Of a stretch of DNA of 64,000 nt, positions 28,469-39,229 are shown in pieces. Source of the DNA: an uncultured Bacteroidota bacterium (lineage in GTDB: Bacteria; Bacteroidota; Bacteroidia; Flavobacteriales; Flavobacteriaceae). A program made the translations under genes and the position numbers. The stretch lies in NCBI GenBank assembly GCA_902618245.1, contig CACMZR010000002.1, positions 1 to 64,000 on the forward strand, given 5' to 3'. Every line of letters starts with the position of its first letter. Position 1 is the first letter of the stretch. The notes below the pieces were generated by a model that ran no database searches, was not told the origin of the DNA, and worked only from the letters and a program-made list of their open reading frames with translations.

Positions 28469-28845
28469 TGAGTACATTTTCAATATTTGTCGCCCTGATT
28501 GTCTTTGTTTGCTTTTTACTTGTATTAGTGGTTATGGTTCAAAATCCCAAAGGTGGAGGCTTGTCTTCATCTTTTGGAGGTGGAACACAACAAATGGGAG
28601 GTGTGCAAAAAACCTCAGATTTTTTAGATCGAAGCACTTGGCTATTGGCGACTTTGCTTTTAGCTTTAATATTAGTATCAAACATTACATTATCTTCAGG
28701 TAATGATACTATAGATTCAAAATTACTTGAAGATCCAAGCATTCCTGAAAATTTTGAAAATCCAATCGACCAACCCATACAAGAAATTCCAGAAGCAAAT
28801 ACGAATCAGGTTCCAATCCCTGAAATGCCTGAACCAGGAAATTGA
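28468..28845 (+). CDS. secG: preprotein translocase subunit SecG
   Basis: 'VVMVQNPKGGGLSSSFGGGTQQMGGVQKTSDFLDRSTW'. Confidence 0.95.
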   Translation: MSTFSIFVALIVFVCFLLVLVVMVQNPKGGGLSSSFGGGTQQMGGVQKTSDFLDRSTWLLATLLLALILVSNITLSSGNDTIDSKLLEDPSIPENFENPIDQPIQEIPEANTNQVPIPEMPEPGN

Positions 28846-28854
28846 TTATTTTTT

Positions 28855-28877
28855 GATAAAAAACTGACAAGCTGACA
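28855..28877 (+). promoter_or_regulatory. 23-bp motif copy 2 GATAAAAAACTGACAAGCTGACA
   Basis: 20/23 identical to 24430-24452; upstream of groES. Confidence 0.6.
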
Positions 28878-28910
28878 TTTTATTAAAAAATTAAAGACTT
28901 AGAAAAGGAT

Positions 28911-28926
28911 TGGCATAATTTATGAA
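28911..28926 (+). promoter_or_regulatory. candidate sigma-54-type promoter TGGCATAATTTATGAA upstream of groES
   Basis: Fits TGGCAYRN4TTGCW in the -24 element; -12 element diverges (ATGAA). Confidence 0.4.
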
Positions 28927-28958
28927 AACTAAATTTTAAAATTAAATATTTGAGTATT

Positions 28959-30877
<1,919 letters not shown>

Positions 30878-30888
30878 ATAAACATTTT

Positions 30889-30914
30889 AAAAGACTCTCA
30901 AATGAGAGTCTTTT
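30889..30914. terminator. bidirectional hairpin terminator after groEL
   Basis: aaaagactctc-aaat-gagagtctttttt. Confidence 0.85.
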
Positions 30915-30918
30915 TTAT

Positions 30919-31251
30919 TTAGTTTCGTTCGTAGATACAGCACATTGGAAGTTCATTATATACATCATCAGGTGCTCTAAATAGTGGGGTATCGTGTCCT
31001 ACGTTAGCAATAGTACTTTGAATTTGATCTAGCAATATTTTATTTGAATTATAAGTGACAGAGAGAATATTTGATGGAATGTCCCATGTAGCCATTTTTA
31101 CACCTTTTAACGACAAAGCTGCTTTTTCGATTCGTTTTTTACAAATTTCACAATTGCCAATTACTTCAAAATTTGATTTTTTATTCTTTTGGTTTTGTCC
31201 ATTTACTGATATCGATATAACAAACAAAGAAAGTAATAGAAGTTTTTTCAT
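30919..31251 (-). CDS. secreted heavy-metal-associated (HMA) domain protein
   Basis: GNCEICKKRIEKAALSLKGV (CxxC) and C-terminal LPMCCIYERN. Confidence 0.85.
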   Translation of the reverse strand: MKKLLLLSLFVISISVNGQNQKNKKSNFEVIGNCEICKKRIEKAALSLKGVKMATWDIPSNILSVTYNSNKILLDQIQSTIANVGHDTPLFRAPDDVYNELPMCCIYERN

Positions 31252-31269
31252 GATTTTAAATAAAGTTAA

Positions 31270-33498
31270 TTATAAATTTAAACGTAAACCAATATAAATC
31301 ATTCTCCCAAAAATTGGTGCATAAACCTGAGCAGAATCAAAATTTATTCCAAATGGACTATCAGCTGCAATAATTGGATTCAATTGTCTAAAATTTCCTA
31401 AATTTTCAACGCCACTATAAACTTCAAATTTATTAGTAAAAGCATAGGTTATTTGGCTATTCCAAAGTCCATAAGATGGAGAGTAGCTCCCTTCAGGATC
31501 TCGAATGGTAGAGACTAAGCGTTGTTGCCCTAAATAGTGATAAGTTAAATCCCATCGCCATTGAGCTCCCCTAGTTTTTCGTTTTGTTTCCCATGCAAAA
31601 TTTGCAAAAAATCTGTTTTGAGCTTGTAACGGTCTTTGCAGAAAACCTGAATTGTATGTTGTTTTTACATCATAATTTTTATAAGCAAAACGAAGACTTG
31701 TGAGCTCGAAAGGATTGTAATCAATTGATAATTGAAAACTATTCGCACGACTTAAACCCTCTAAATTATAAAACGAGATTTGACCTTCCGATTCCCAGTC
31801 TACAACAACTTGATCGGTAAAGTTGGTAACATAATAATCTGCTGTTATATCTCCACCTCTTCCAAAAAGTTTAAAAATCTGACGTACACTAATTCCATAA
31901 TTCCAGGCTTTCTCAGGATTCAAGCCATAAATAGATCCTCCACTCTCTAGAATATTTATTATACGATTTGTACCAAAAAGAGTTTGATTTTCGGCAAAAA
32001 TATTTGCTGCTTTTCTTCCACTTCCTCCTGAAATTCTAAATATTGTAGTTTCATTGGGAAGATACCTCAAGTGCAATCTAGGAGTAACAAAAGTTCCCAA
32101 GCGATTATGGGAGTCAATTCTAATACCGGCTACTAAATTAAAATCTTCCAAACTATCATAGCTGTATTCGAAGAAGCTGCCAACCGAAATATCATTTCTA
32201 TTGAAATAAAAAGCATCCACCGTTTCTAAATAATGGTCATATGAAAAATTAAATCCTAATTTGAATTTGTTTTTGGTATTACCAATAATTGAATTATATA
32301 AAAGATTACTATAAAAACTCTTATGGTCAATGTCATAATTTCTAAAACCATAAAAAGCCTCTTGTCTATGATTACTATATGCAGATTGAAAACCAAAACT
32401 TTTATAAGATAATTCAGGAAATACATATCCAATTTTCAAAGAAGCATCTATTCTATTGGTGTTAATCTGACTTCCCCATAAAAGATTTTCGTATCTATCA
32501 CCTTCTGGTATAAAACCTAATTCACCAACTTGCTTTTCATCTTGCATTAAACGTATGCTCCCAAAACCAACCCATCCTTTTTTTGAATCAGTGTATTGCC
32601 AACGATTCAAAATATTTACCTGTTCACCAAGTGGTACATCTAAAAATGAGTCACCATTATTATTCATCTCTTGATTGCGTAAATTACCATGAATAAAGAG
32701 GCCTGTACTCCATTTATTATTTAGTTTAAAACTGCCATTAAAATTTGCTTCTCGTCTGCCCATATTAGAACTGAAAAGATTAAAAAATAGTGGTTCACTT
32801 GAAAAAGGTTTTTTTATTTCAGTATTTATTTGGCCAGCAATACTCTCGAATCCATTGATTACACTTCCTGTTCCTTTAGTTATTTGAATACTTTCAATCC
32901 ATGTTCCTGGTGTAAAAGTAAGACCATAAGCTTGAGAAGCTCCGCGAACCATAGGAATATTTTCTTCACTAATCAATAAATATGGGCTGGTTAGTCCTAA
33001 CATTTGTATTTGCTTAGTGCCAGTGAGTGCATCTGAAAAATTAACATCAATCGAAGGATTCGTCTCGAAGCTTTCTGAGAGATTGCAACATGCTGCTTTT
33101 AATAATTCTTCACTATTTATATTTATAATATTTTGAGCCTCAAAATAGGCTTTCTGTACTGCTTTTCTCCTTTGAAAAATTGTTACTTCATCCAGTGATT
33201 CTGTATCGCTAGGCTTCAAAAATCTGATTAACAATTTGCCATTTTGAACACTCAACGTATCTGATTTAAAACCAATGTAACTAAGTATAAGTTTTTCTTC
33301 GGGACCTAAATAAGGAATTGTAAATTTACCCTCTTGATCAGTTACAGTTCCTGTTTGGGTATTTAACCAAAAAACATTTGCACCAATAAGAGGTATTGTT
33401 TCACTACCGTCTTTAGTTAGTAATCTTCCTTGAAGATTTTCCTGAGCTGAAAGTTTAAAGCCTAAAAGGCTTAATAGTATTAAAATATATTTTTTCAC
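31270..33498 (-). CDS. TonB-dependent receptor with carboxypeptidase-like regulatory domain (putative metal uptake)
   Basis: Signal peptide, CarboxypepD_reg-like start, plug with AACCNLSESFETNPSIDVNFSDA, C-terminal beta-barrel. Confidence 0.9.
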   Translation of the reverse strand: MKKYILILLSLLGFKLSAQENLQGRLLTKDGSETIPLIGANVFWLNTQTGTVTDQEGKFTIPYLGPEEKLILSYIGFKSDTLSVQNGKLLIRFLKPSDTESLDEVTIFQRRKAVQKAYFEAQNIININSEELLKAACCNLSESFETNPSIDVNFSDALTGTKQIQMLGLTSPYLLISEENIPMVRGASQAYGLTFTPGTWIESIQITKGTGSVINGFESIAGQINTEIKKPFSSEPLFFNLFSSNMGRREANFNGSFKLNNKWSTGLFIHGNLRNQEMNNNGDSFLDVPLGEQVNILNRWQYTDSKKGWVGFGSIRLMQDEKQVGELGFIPEGDRYENLLWGSQINTNRIDASLKIGYVFPELSYKSFGFQSAYSNHRQEAFYGFRNYDIDHKSFYSNLLYNSIIGNTKNKFKLGFNFSYDHYLETVDAFYFNRNDISVGSFFEYSYDSLEDFNLVAGIRIDSHNRLGTFVTPRLHLRYLPNETTIFRISGGSGRKAANIFAENQTLFGTNRIINILESGGSIYGLNPEKAWNYGISVRQIFKLFGRGGDITADYYVTNFTDQVVVDWESEGQISFYNLEGLSRANSFQLSIDYNPFELTSLRFAYKNYDVKTTYNSGFLQRPLQAQNRFFANFAWETKRKTRGAQWRWDLTYHYLGQQRLVSTIRDPEGSYSPSYGLWNSQITYAFTNKFEVYSGVENLGNFRQLNPIIAADSPFGINFDSAQVYAPIFGRMIYIGLRLNL

Positions 33499-33546
33499 TT
33501 TGAATTTTTATGAGTTATTCCATCCTTTTTAATTTGAAAGGTCAGA

Positions 33547-33969
33547 TTAGCCATAAAATATAAATGAATTGTTCTTAAGAAACAGTTTGCAAGTTTTGGT
33601 GGGAGGTGAAAGTGAATTAAATAGATATGCCTTAGATAACAAGTTTGATTTTAGAGTTTTGGAATCCGAATCTCTAAAAAATACATTTTCAATAATTGTA
33701 ATTTTTAAAAAGTTCACTTGATCTATTTTTTGGGGTTCATGGTTTTGAAATAATTGAATATCGTCTTCACAACAAAACTTTTTTGTAAATACATTTTCTG
33801 AATTAGCTTTGGGATCAAAATTAGAATCCATATTACAGTTTGAGGAGTTATATGCCAATGAAATCTTGGCTATTTTGTCCTTACAATAATGTATGTTGAT
33901 TGCATAACCAACTCTAGTACCCAAAATGGTTAGCGTCAAAAATAAACTTACTAAACTTTTAATTTTCAT
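33547..33969 (-). CDS. HYC_CC_PP family protein
   Basis: Contains HYC, FCCEDD and PPTKTC motifs after a signal peptide. Confidence 0.85.
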   Translation of the reverse strand: MKIKSLVSLFLTLTILGTRVGYAINIHYCKDKIAKISLAYNSSNCNMDSNFDPKANSENVFTKKFCCEDDIQLFQNHEPQKIDQVNFLKITIIENVFFRDSDSKTLKSNLLSKAYLFNSLSPPTKTCKLFLKNNSFIFYG

Positions 33970-33987
33970 TATTCAAAGATACTTTTT

Positions 33988-34698
33988 TTAAATAAAATAT
34001 GAGATCAAAAGAATACTTGACATGCTTAGCATTATTAAATTTTCAATTAAAGTTGCTTCTGTCATTGGGAGTTTCAATGAAGTCCCTAAACAAGCGCAAT
34101 CAATTTCGGTTTTATTTACTAAAGTCTTAATCACACCTAAAGAAGTAATAGATAAAACCAATAATGTAACAGAAAGAATTACTGGGAGATTCCATTCGAT
34201 TAAGAAAGCTATACCTAGGGCTGTTTCAAGAAAAGGATACAAATTTGCATAAAATGGAATTTTTTTTGCTAATGGGTCGTAACGCTTAAATGATACAGGG
34301 AAACCACCGTAATCTAAAAATTTGAATAAACTAAATATTATAAAAAATAATCCCATAAAAATTTGCATAGATCTTTCATAGCTGGCATTAATTTGAATAG
34401 AAATATAAAAAGTCCCCACCATTAGGTATGAAAATATCAAAAACAGGGGAGTCAGTTGTCTTAATTTAGACTTTGTTTCTTTTTTGGATAAGGGTATGTC
34501 ACCTTTAACAGTATATTTTGCACCTAGAAGCTTTGAAATTTCTTTACCCTCAATAAATTGTTTTGAATCAATTTCTGCAATCCCTGATTTTAAATTTACT
34601 TTTACTCCCAGTACCCCTCTATATGATTTAATTTTATCCGAAACTGTCTTTTGACAAGTTAAGCATGTCATCCCAGAAATGTAGAATTTGCTTTTCAT
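33988..34698 (-). CDS. HMA domain fused to MauE/DoxX-like membrane protein
   Basis: N-terminal ISGMTCLTCQKTV HMA motif; C-terminal TM helices with CACLGTSLKLPMTEATLIEN. Confidence 0.85.
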   Translation of the reverse strand: MKSKFYISGMTCLTCQKTVSDKIKSYRGVLGVKVNLKSGIAEIDSKQFIEGKEISKLLGAKYTVKGDIPLSKKETKSKLRQLTPLFLIFSYLMVGTFYISIQINASYERSMQIFMGLFFIIFSLFKFLDYGGFPVSFKRYDPLAKKIPFYANLYPFLETALGIAFLIEWNLPVILSVTLLVLSITSLGVIKTLVNKTEIDCACLGTSLKLPMTEATLIENLIMLSMSSILLISYFI

Positions 34699-34818
34699 TT
34701 TGCTTTAGTTGATAAACCATAATATTAGATTTTAAAATATTAAAATCCTTAACAAAGTTAATCACAATTTTGTATATAAATGATAAACGAAATTTAAGTT
34801 TGTAAGTAACAGATTACT

Positions 34819-34826
34819 TAATTTTG
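34819..34826 (+). promoter_or_regulatory. candidate -7 box TAATTTTG of the GAF gene
   Basis: TANNTTTG match with only 6 nt to the ATG at 34833. Confidence 0.45.
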
Positions 34827-34832
34827 TTTATC

Positions 34833-35318
34833 ATGTCAGAAGCCACTTACTTTTCAATATTTAAAAAAATCAAAACTTCTATTAAACCTTTAAAAAATGA
34901 AGCATTAACGGGTTTAGAGACTTGCTGTAAGGTCCTTAGAAATAATATTGCTCATTATGATTGGGTGGGCTTTTACTTTTCAAACTTCGATACTAAGACA
35001 CTTAACCTCAAGGCTTTTTCTGGAGATGGAACAGAACATATTACCATACCTTTTGGAAAAGGAATATGTGGTCAAGTTGCGTTGACTAATAAAAACTTTA
35101 TTGTACCAGATGTTAAAGAAGAAAATAATTACATATCATGTAATATAAATGTCCGCTCAGAATTAGTTGTCCCATTGTTTTTTGAAGGAAGAAATATTGG
35201 TCAAATTGATATTGACTCAAATAAAATTGATGCTTTTTCGAAAGAAGATGAAAATTTACTAGTATTATGTTGCGATTTCATTTCAAAAACTTATGGATCA
35301 AGACTACTAAAAATATAA
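34833..35318 (+). CDS. GAF domain protein (free-methionine-R-sulfoxide reductase-like)
   Basis: WVGFYF...IPFGKGICGQVALTNKNFIVPDV...SELVVPLF. Confidence 0.78.
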   Translation: MSEATYFSIFKKIKTSIKPLKNEALTGLETCCKVLRNNIAHYDWVGFYFSNFDTKTLNLKAFSGDGTEHITIPFGKGICGQVALTNKNFIVPDVKEENNYISCNINVRSELVVPLFFEGRNIGQIDIDSNKIDAFSKEDENLLVLCCDFISKTYGSRLLKI

Positions 35319-35324
35319 ATTAAA

Positions 35325-36848
35325 ATGGAAAATATAAAAATAACCTCAGCCTTAATTTCTGTATTTGATAAAAGTAATCTAAAGCCATTAATAAAAGAAT
35401 TAGTTCATAATGATGTTACGCTCTATTCGACAGGAGGTACAAAGGATTTTATTCAAGATTTAGGATACGAAGTATTAGCGGTTGAAGACTTAACAGGCTA
35501 TCCTTCAATACTTGGCGGAAGAGTTAAAACATTGCATCCGAAAATTTTTGGAGGAATTCTCAAAAGATCAAATAATGAGAATGACTCCATAGAAATGAAA
35601 AAATTTCAAATACCATCATTTGATTTAGTTGTCGTAGATTTATATCCATTTGAAAAAACTGTAGCAGAAAATGCTTCAGAGACTGATATTATTGAAAAAA
35701 TTGATATTGGAGGAATTGCGTTAATCAGGGCTGCAGCGAAAAACTTCAATAACGTTTTCTGTATATCGGATAAAGACGATTATGCAAATTTTATTTCGCT
35801 TTATAAAAAGTCTAATGGTGCTCCTTCACTTAAAGAGAGGAAAGAATATTCTATTAAGGCTTTCCACATATCATCAAATTACGATACTGCTATTTTTAAT
35901 CATTTCAATAAAGATCAAAATCGATTGAAGCTCAGTATTAGCAATGCAAAGGTTCTTCGTTACGGGGAAAACCCTCATCAGAAAGGATATTTTTATGGTT
36001 CATTTTCAGATTTATTGGATCAAATAAACGGCAAAGAAATATCTTATAACAATCTACTTGACATTGATTCGGCTATAAATTTAATGTTGGAATTTTATCA
36101 GGGTAACCCTGCTTTTGGAATTTTTAAACATAACAATGCATGTGGTTTTGCAGTTAGAGATAAATTAAATGAAGCTTATCTTGCGTCTTTAGACGGCGAC
36201 CCAATATCTGCTTTTGGAGGAGTCTTAATAAGCAATAAAATAATTGATTTAATTACAGCACTTGAAATTAACAAGCTTTTTTTTGAAGTTATAATTGCAC
36301 CAGGTTATGATTCTAAAGCTATTGAATTACTAAAGGTTAAAAAGAATCGAATTATTCTTGTCCAAAAAGAAAACACTCAGTCAAATCAAGTGTTAAGAAG
36401 TTGCCTAAATGGTATTTTGGTGCAAGATAAAGACCTTAAAACCGATAAAAAAAATGATTTAAAGTATGTTACAAAAAAATCACCTCTCCCTAATGAAACC
36501 GAAGATTTGTTATTTGCATCAAAAATTTGCAAACACACAAAATCAAACACAATTGTACTTGCAAAAAATAAACAACTTATTGGCTCTGGTACTGGTCAAA
36601 CTTCACGAGTGGATGCATTAAATCAAGCAATTAAAAAAGCTAAAAACTTTGGTTTTGACCTAAAAAATGCTGTCATGGCAAGTGATGCTTTTTTCCCATT
36701 TCCAGATTGTGTTGAAATCGCAAATAGTGAAGGTATCAATTCTGTAATACAACCTGGAGGTTCTATAAAAGATAATTTATCCGTAGATTACTGTGATGCA
36801 AACGAAATGAGTATGGTTTTGACAGGAATACGTCATTTTAAACATTAA
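35325..36848 (+). CDS. purH: bifunctional AICAR formyltransferase / IMP cyclohydrolase
   Basis: 'GGRVKTLHPKIFGGIL', 'LRYGENPHQKGYFY', 'GIFKHNNACGFA'. Confidence 0.97.
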   Translation: MENIKITSALISVFDKSNLKPLIKELVHNDVTLYSTGGTKDFIQDLGYEVLAVEDLTGYPSILGGRVKTLHPKIFGGILKRSNNENDSIEMKKFQIPSFDLVVVDLYPFEKTVAENASETDIIEKIDIGGIALIRAAAKNFNNVFCISDKDDYANFISLYKKSNGAPSLKERKEYSIKAFHISSNYDTAIFNHFNKDQNRLKLSISNAKVLRYGENPHQKGYFYGSFSDLLDQINGKEISYNNLLDIDSAINLMLEFYQGNPAFGIFKHNNACGFAVRDKLNEAYLASLDGDPISAFGGVLISNKIIDLITALEINKLFFEVIIAPGYDSKAIELLKVKKNRIILVQKENTQSNQVLRSCLNGILVQDKDLKTDKKNDLKYVTKKSPLPNETEDLLFASKICKHTKSNTIVLAKNKQLIGSGTGQTSRVDALNQAIKKAKNFGFDLKNAVMASDAFFPFPDCVEIANSEGINSVIQPGGSIKDNLSVDYCDANEMSMVLTGIRHFKH

Positions 36849-36852
36849 TTCT

Positions 36853-36860
36853 TAATTTTG
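36853..36860 (+). promoter_or_regulatory. candidate -7 box TAATTTTG of mreB
   Basis: TANNTTTG match, 16 nt before ATG. Confidence 0.45.
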
Positions 36861-36876
36861 CAAAACATTATCAATT

Positions 36877-37896
36877 ATGGGTTTATTCTCTGAAGACATA
36901 GCGATAGATTTAGGAACAGCAAACACTCTTATTATCCACAATGATAAAGTCGTAGTTAATAGTCCTTCCATTGTAGCTATAGACAGAACTACTAATAAAG
37001 TAATAGCTATTGGTGAAGAAGCAAATATGATGCAGGGTAAAACACATGAAAATATTAGAACCGTTCGTCCCCTAAAAGACGGTGTCATTGCAGACTTTAA
37101 TGCTTCAGAACAAATGATTAATCGTTTAATCAAAAGTATACCGACATTGCACCGAAAGTTTTTTTCACCCTCCCTTAGAATGGTAATTTGTATTCCTTCA
37201 GGCATTACTGAGGTAGAAATGAGAGCAGTAAAAGAATCTGCAGAAAGAGTTAACGGAAAAGAAGTTTATCTTATTCACGAACCTATGGCAGCAGCAATTG
37301 GCATTGGAATAGATATTATGCAACCAAAAGGTAATATGGTTGTTGACATTGGAGGAGGTACAACAGAAATTGCAGTAATTGCATTATCTGGAATTGTGTG
37401 TGATAAATCAATTAAAATTGCAGGAGACGTTTTTACTGGAGATATAATTAATTATATGAGAAGTAAGCACAATTTATACATTGGAGACAGGACTGCAGAA
37501 AAAATTAAAATTCTTGTTGGTAGTGTTATTGAAGACTTAGATAACCCTCCAGAAGAAATGTCAGTTCAAGGAAGAGATTTGTTATCAGGTAAACCCAAAC
37601 AGGTAATTATCAGCCACGCAGAAGTAGCAAAAGCACTGGATAAATCAGTTATTCGTATCGAGGATGCAATTATGGATGCCCTTTCCCAAACTCCACCTGA
37701 ACTATCTGCAGATATTTATAATACTGGAATTTACTTAGCTGGTGGTGGTGCTCTTTTGCGCGGATTAGACAAAAGATTGTCACAAAAAACTGATTTACCA
37801 ATTTATGTAGCAGAAGATCCACTACAAGCTGTTGTGAGAGGTACGGGTATCGCACTTAAAAATACTGAACGTTTTAAGACTGTTTTAATTAAATAA
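36877..37896 (+). CDS. mreB: rod shape-determining protein MreB
   Basis: IDLGTANTLI; MVVDIGGGTTEIAVIALSGIV. Confidence 0.98.
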   Translation: MGLFSEDIAIDLGTANTLIIHNDKVVVNSPSIVAIDRTTNKVIAIGEEANMMQGKTHENIRTVRPLKDGVIADFNASEQMINRLIKSIPTLHRKFFSPSLRMVICIPSGITEVEMRAVKESAERVNGKEVYLIHEPMAAAIGIGIDIMQPKGNMVVDIGGGTTEIAVIALSGIVCDKSIKIAGDVFTGDIINYMRSKHNLYIGDRTAEKIKILVGSVIEDLDNPPEEMSVQGRDLLSGKPKQVIISHAEVAKALDKSVIRIEDAIMDALSQTPPELSADIYNTGIYLAGGGALLRGLDKRLSQKTDLPIYVAEDPLQAVVRGTGIALKNTERFKTVLIK

Positions 37897-37902
37897 CGTG
37901 GT

Positions 37903-38727
37903 ATGCAGCGAATAATAAATGCGCTCATACAATATAGAAATCCCATTTTATTCTTTTTTTTATTGAGTTGCTCTATTCTGTTTTTAAGTAAAAAAAGTAA
38001 ATATCACAAAACTCAATTAGAAGCTTACGGAATGTATGCTACAAAAGAACTTTATAATCTCAATTATGAATTATTAAATTATTTTAATTTGAAAAAGAAA
38101 AATGAAGAATTATTAAAAGAGAATAGAAAATTAAAAGAACTTCACCTTAAATCTAATAGTTTAGCTCTTTATCCAAATGCTTTCAATGAAAAAAGGCGTT
38201 TCCCATTTAAACTAAAAGAGGCTAACGTAATTAAAAACAGCTTTTTGAATCAAAGAAATAATCTAATTATTGATAAAGGTTCTGTTGATGGTATTAAAAA
38301 CGAAATGGGTGTAATTTCAAAAAATGGAATTATCGGTATCGTAAACTCAGTTTCTAAAAACTATTCAAGGGTAATTTCAATTTTAAACCAGGAAATAAAA
38401 ATCAATGTCCGTTTAAAAAAAAGTAATGCGTTGGGTTCTATGTATTGGAAAGGATTAAATCCATTGGAGTTTAAAATTGAAGATGTAATTAATAACGTTT
38501 CTTTCAAGAAAGGAGATACAATAATTACAGGTGGTATGTCTTCATACTTCCCATATGGAATTCCATTGGGAGAGGTGGTCGATTTTGAAAGTAATTCACA
38601 GAACGGATACTATACTATAAATGCTAGACTATTTGAAGATCCCTCATTAGTTAACTATGTTTATATATTAACTAATGAGGATAAAGAAGAAATTAAGCAA
38701 CTACAAGAAGATTTACAGAATGAATAG
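37903..38727 (+). CDS. mreC: rod shape-determining protein MreC
   Basis: N-terminal TM plus coiled coil; 'GVISKNGIIGIVNSVSKNYSRVISILNQ'; gene order. Confidence 0.93.
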   Translation: MQRIINALIQYRNPILFFFLLSCSILFLSKKSKYHKTQLEAYGMYATKELYNLNYELLNYFNLKKKNEELLKENRKLKELHLKSNSLALYPNAFNEKRRFPFKLKEANVIKNSFLNQRNNLIIDKGSVDGIKNEMGVISKNGIIGIVNSVSKNYSRVISILNQEIKINVRLKKSNALGSMYWKGLNPLEFKIEDVINNVSFKKGDTIITGGMSSYFPYGIPLGEVVDFESNSQNGYYTINARLFEDPSLVNYVYILTNEDKEEIKQLQEDLQNE

Positions 38728-39229
38728 AAAAAGCTTAATCCTCTTAACATCTTTTATTTCACTTTTATTTTTCCAAATTTTTGTCTTTAACAACATGAAT
38801 ATTTTTGGCTTTATAAATCCAATGATTTATCTAGTTTTTTTAATTATCTATAATTTTGATAGTGATCAAACTCTGTTCATTTTAGTTTGTTTTCTTTTAG
38901 GCTTTTCAACTGATTTTTTTTCTCAATCTGGTGGAGCACACACTATTGCTACATTAGTAGTATCTTTTCTTAGACCAATTTTAATAAGAAATTCTTATGG
39001 AGTCACATCAGAAGTTCCAGTAAGTTTCCAATCTGATACAAGGAAAATAAATAAATTCACATTTTTATCACTCATATTAATTTTACATCACCTAATTTAT
39101 TTTTCAGTCGTATTTTTTAATTGGAACGCAATATATCTTATTTTAAAGAGCACATTTTTAACATTTATTTTTTCTTTAATTTTAAGTGTGATGGTTTTGA
39201 ATTTCTATAGAAAATCTGATGATTCGTAA
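38720..39229 (+). CDS. mreD: rod shape-determining protein MreD
   Basis: Polytopic small protein between mreC and PBP2; start at ATG 38720. Confidence 0.85.
   Translation: MNRKSLILLTSFISLLFFQIFVFNNMNIFGFINPMIYLVFLIIYNFDSDQTLFILVCFLLGFSTDFFSQSGGAHTIATLVVSFLRPILIRNSYGVTSEVPVSFQSDTRKINKFTFLSLILILHHLIYFSVVFFNWNAIYLILKSTFLTFIFSLILSVMVLNFYRKSDDS

Noticed and set aside
30889-30914. groEL downstream inverted repeat as a regulatory element
   Set aside because: Typical stem-loop plus T-tract between convergent genes; ordinary terminator.
34728-34747. Inverted repeat GATTTTAA-AATA-TTAAAATC upstream of the GAF gene
   Set aside because: Almost pure A/T arms, expected by chance at this base composition; distant from the -7 box.
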